Shown here piece by piece: positions 63,709 through 64,000 of a stretch of DNA of 64,000 bases. How positions within the stretch are numbered: the stretch's first letter is position 1; every line of letters begins with the position of its first letter. This DNA comes from a candidate division SR1 bacterium (lineage in GTDB: Bacteria > Patescibacteriota > Gracilibacteria > Absconditabacterales > Absconditicoccaceae). The DNA is taken from contig JAPLUT010000008.1 of the NCBI GenBank assembly GCA_026397475.1, forward strand, positions 1 to 64,000, written 5' to 3'. The notes under the pieces are model-generated. The model was not told where the DNA came from and made no database searches. It was given only the letters and a program-made list of their open reading frames with translations. Both the position numbers and the translations under genes were made by a program.

Positions 63709-64000
63709 ATGAGCAAAAAAAATTTTATGCCTATTGCTGTACTTGGTATAGCTTTAGTTGCTGTTACGCTAACAGGATGTGGTAGAGAACATCAAGAAGA
63801 AAATGCTTGAGCAAATACATGAGCTGCTGAAGAGATGACTACAGGAACTGCTGATGCAGTACCTATGAATACAGACGAAGTAGTAAGTACAGGAAAAGAA
63901 GACACAAAGGTTCAAGCAAAAGAATTTACAATGACATCTTTTGTAGAGATGTCTGGTGATAAGTATTTCCCACAATACTCAATGAAAGAAATCACTGTAA
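63709..64000 (+). CDS. Lipoprotein, truncated by the window end
   Basis: At least 97 codons are present. It starts MSKKNFMPIAVLGIALVAVT with LTGCGREH, a clear lipoprotein signal with the Cys at residue 24. The mature part is acidic and rich in Thr, Gly and Glu (ENAGANTGAAEEMTTGTADA), a likely linker, then the start of a folded domain (KEFTMTSFVEMSGDKYFPQY). The acidic linker followed by a strand could precede a cupredoxin-like domain, but too little is visible. Confidence 0.8.

Overview
This window comes from a bacterium that reads UGA as glycine (genetic code 25), so it belongs to the Absconditabacteria (SR1) or Gracilibacteria (BD1-5/GN02) branch of the candidate phyla radiation. Nearly every long gene carries in-frame TGA at conserved glycines. 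Examples are the CoaD YPGS motif, the CoaE Walker A loop, the NadE SGGID loop, DKTGTLT of a P-type ATPase, VGGSTR of DnaK and GMGEPLLN of RlmN. All genes end in TAA or TAG. The window also carries the decoding tRNA: a tRNA-Gly-like gene with a UCA anticodon at 38490-38563. ORFs that look shattered under the standard code are therefore intact genes, and I have joined them.

Layout. 276-5165 (+): asparaginyl-tRNA synthetase, HIT protein, P-loop protein, TIM-barrel protein, two alpha/beta hydrolases and a YbaK-type deacylase. 5269-11416 (-): Tex, an NrtR regulator, a three-part CoaD-CoaE-HD fusion and a histidine phosphatase. 11757-17633 (+): an operon pncA-pncB-nadE-nadK-nadM/Nudix that covers nicotinamide to NADP. 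A 17-bp palindrome occurs twice upstream of it and once upstream of nrtR, suggesting an NrtR regulon. 17673-27364: envelope and DNA-uptake genes (O-antigen ligase-like, MraY, DprA, pilin, MurB), two related hypothetical proteins, an RNA methyltransferase, adenylate kinase and one unknown.

27496-30856 (+) is a complete diversity-generating retroelement (DGR): target protein with a 174-bp variable repeat (VR), hairpins, the 174-bp template repeat (TR), reverse transcriptase and Avd. All 19 TR/VR differences fall on TR adenines. The reverse transcriptase gene itself carries in-frame copies of a palindromic repeat that also occurs between genes.

30974-37621 (-) is mostly ribosomal: S9, L13, L17, RpoA, S4, S11, S13, L36, IF-1, L21, an S21-like protein, tRNA-Leu, L20, L35 and IF-3. 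37651-38563 holds tRNA-Glu, -Arg, -Tyr, -Ala and tRNA-Gly(UCA). Then come an FNR-like reductase, a thioredoxin-like lipoprotein, a P2-type ATPase, rubrerythrin and a minus-strand pair made of a 1375-aa protein with YadA-type head repeats and a 600-aa SLH-like protein. 49597-59859 has a glycosyltransferase, DnaK, PAP2 phosphatase, a FabH-like synthase without any UGA codon, two RNA methyltransferases, a probable small RNA and hypothetical proteins. The right end holds small membrane proteins, a lipoprotein gene interrupted at a G8 tract, a TspO-like protein and a truncated lipoprotein gene.

No rRNA, CRISPR array or insertion sequence was seen. Short palindromic repeats, some inside genes and in frame, are a recurring feature. 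All calls come from reading the sequence; no database search was run.
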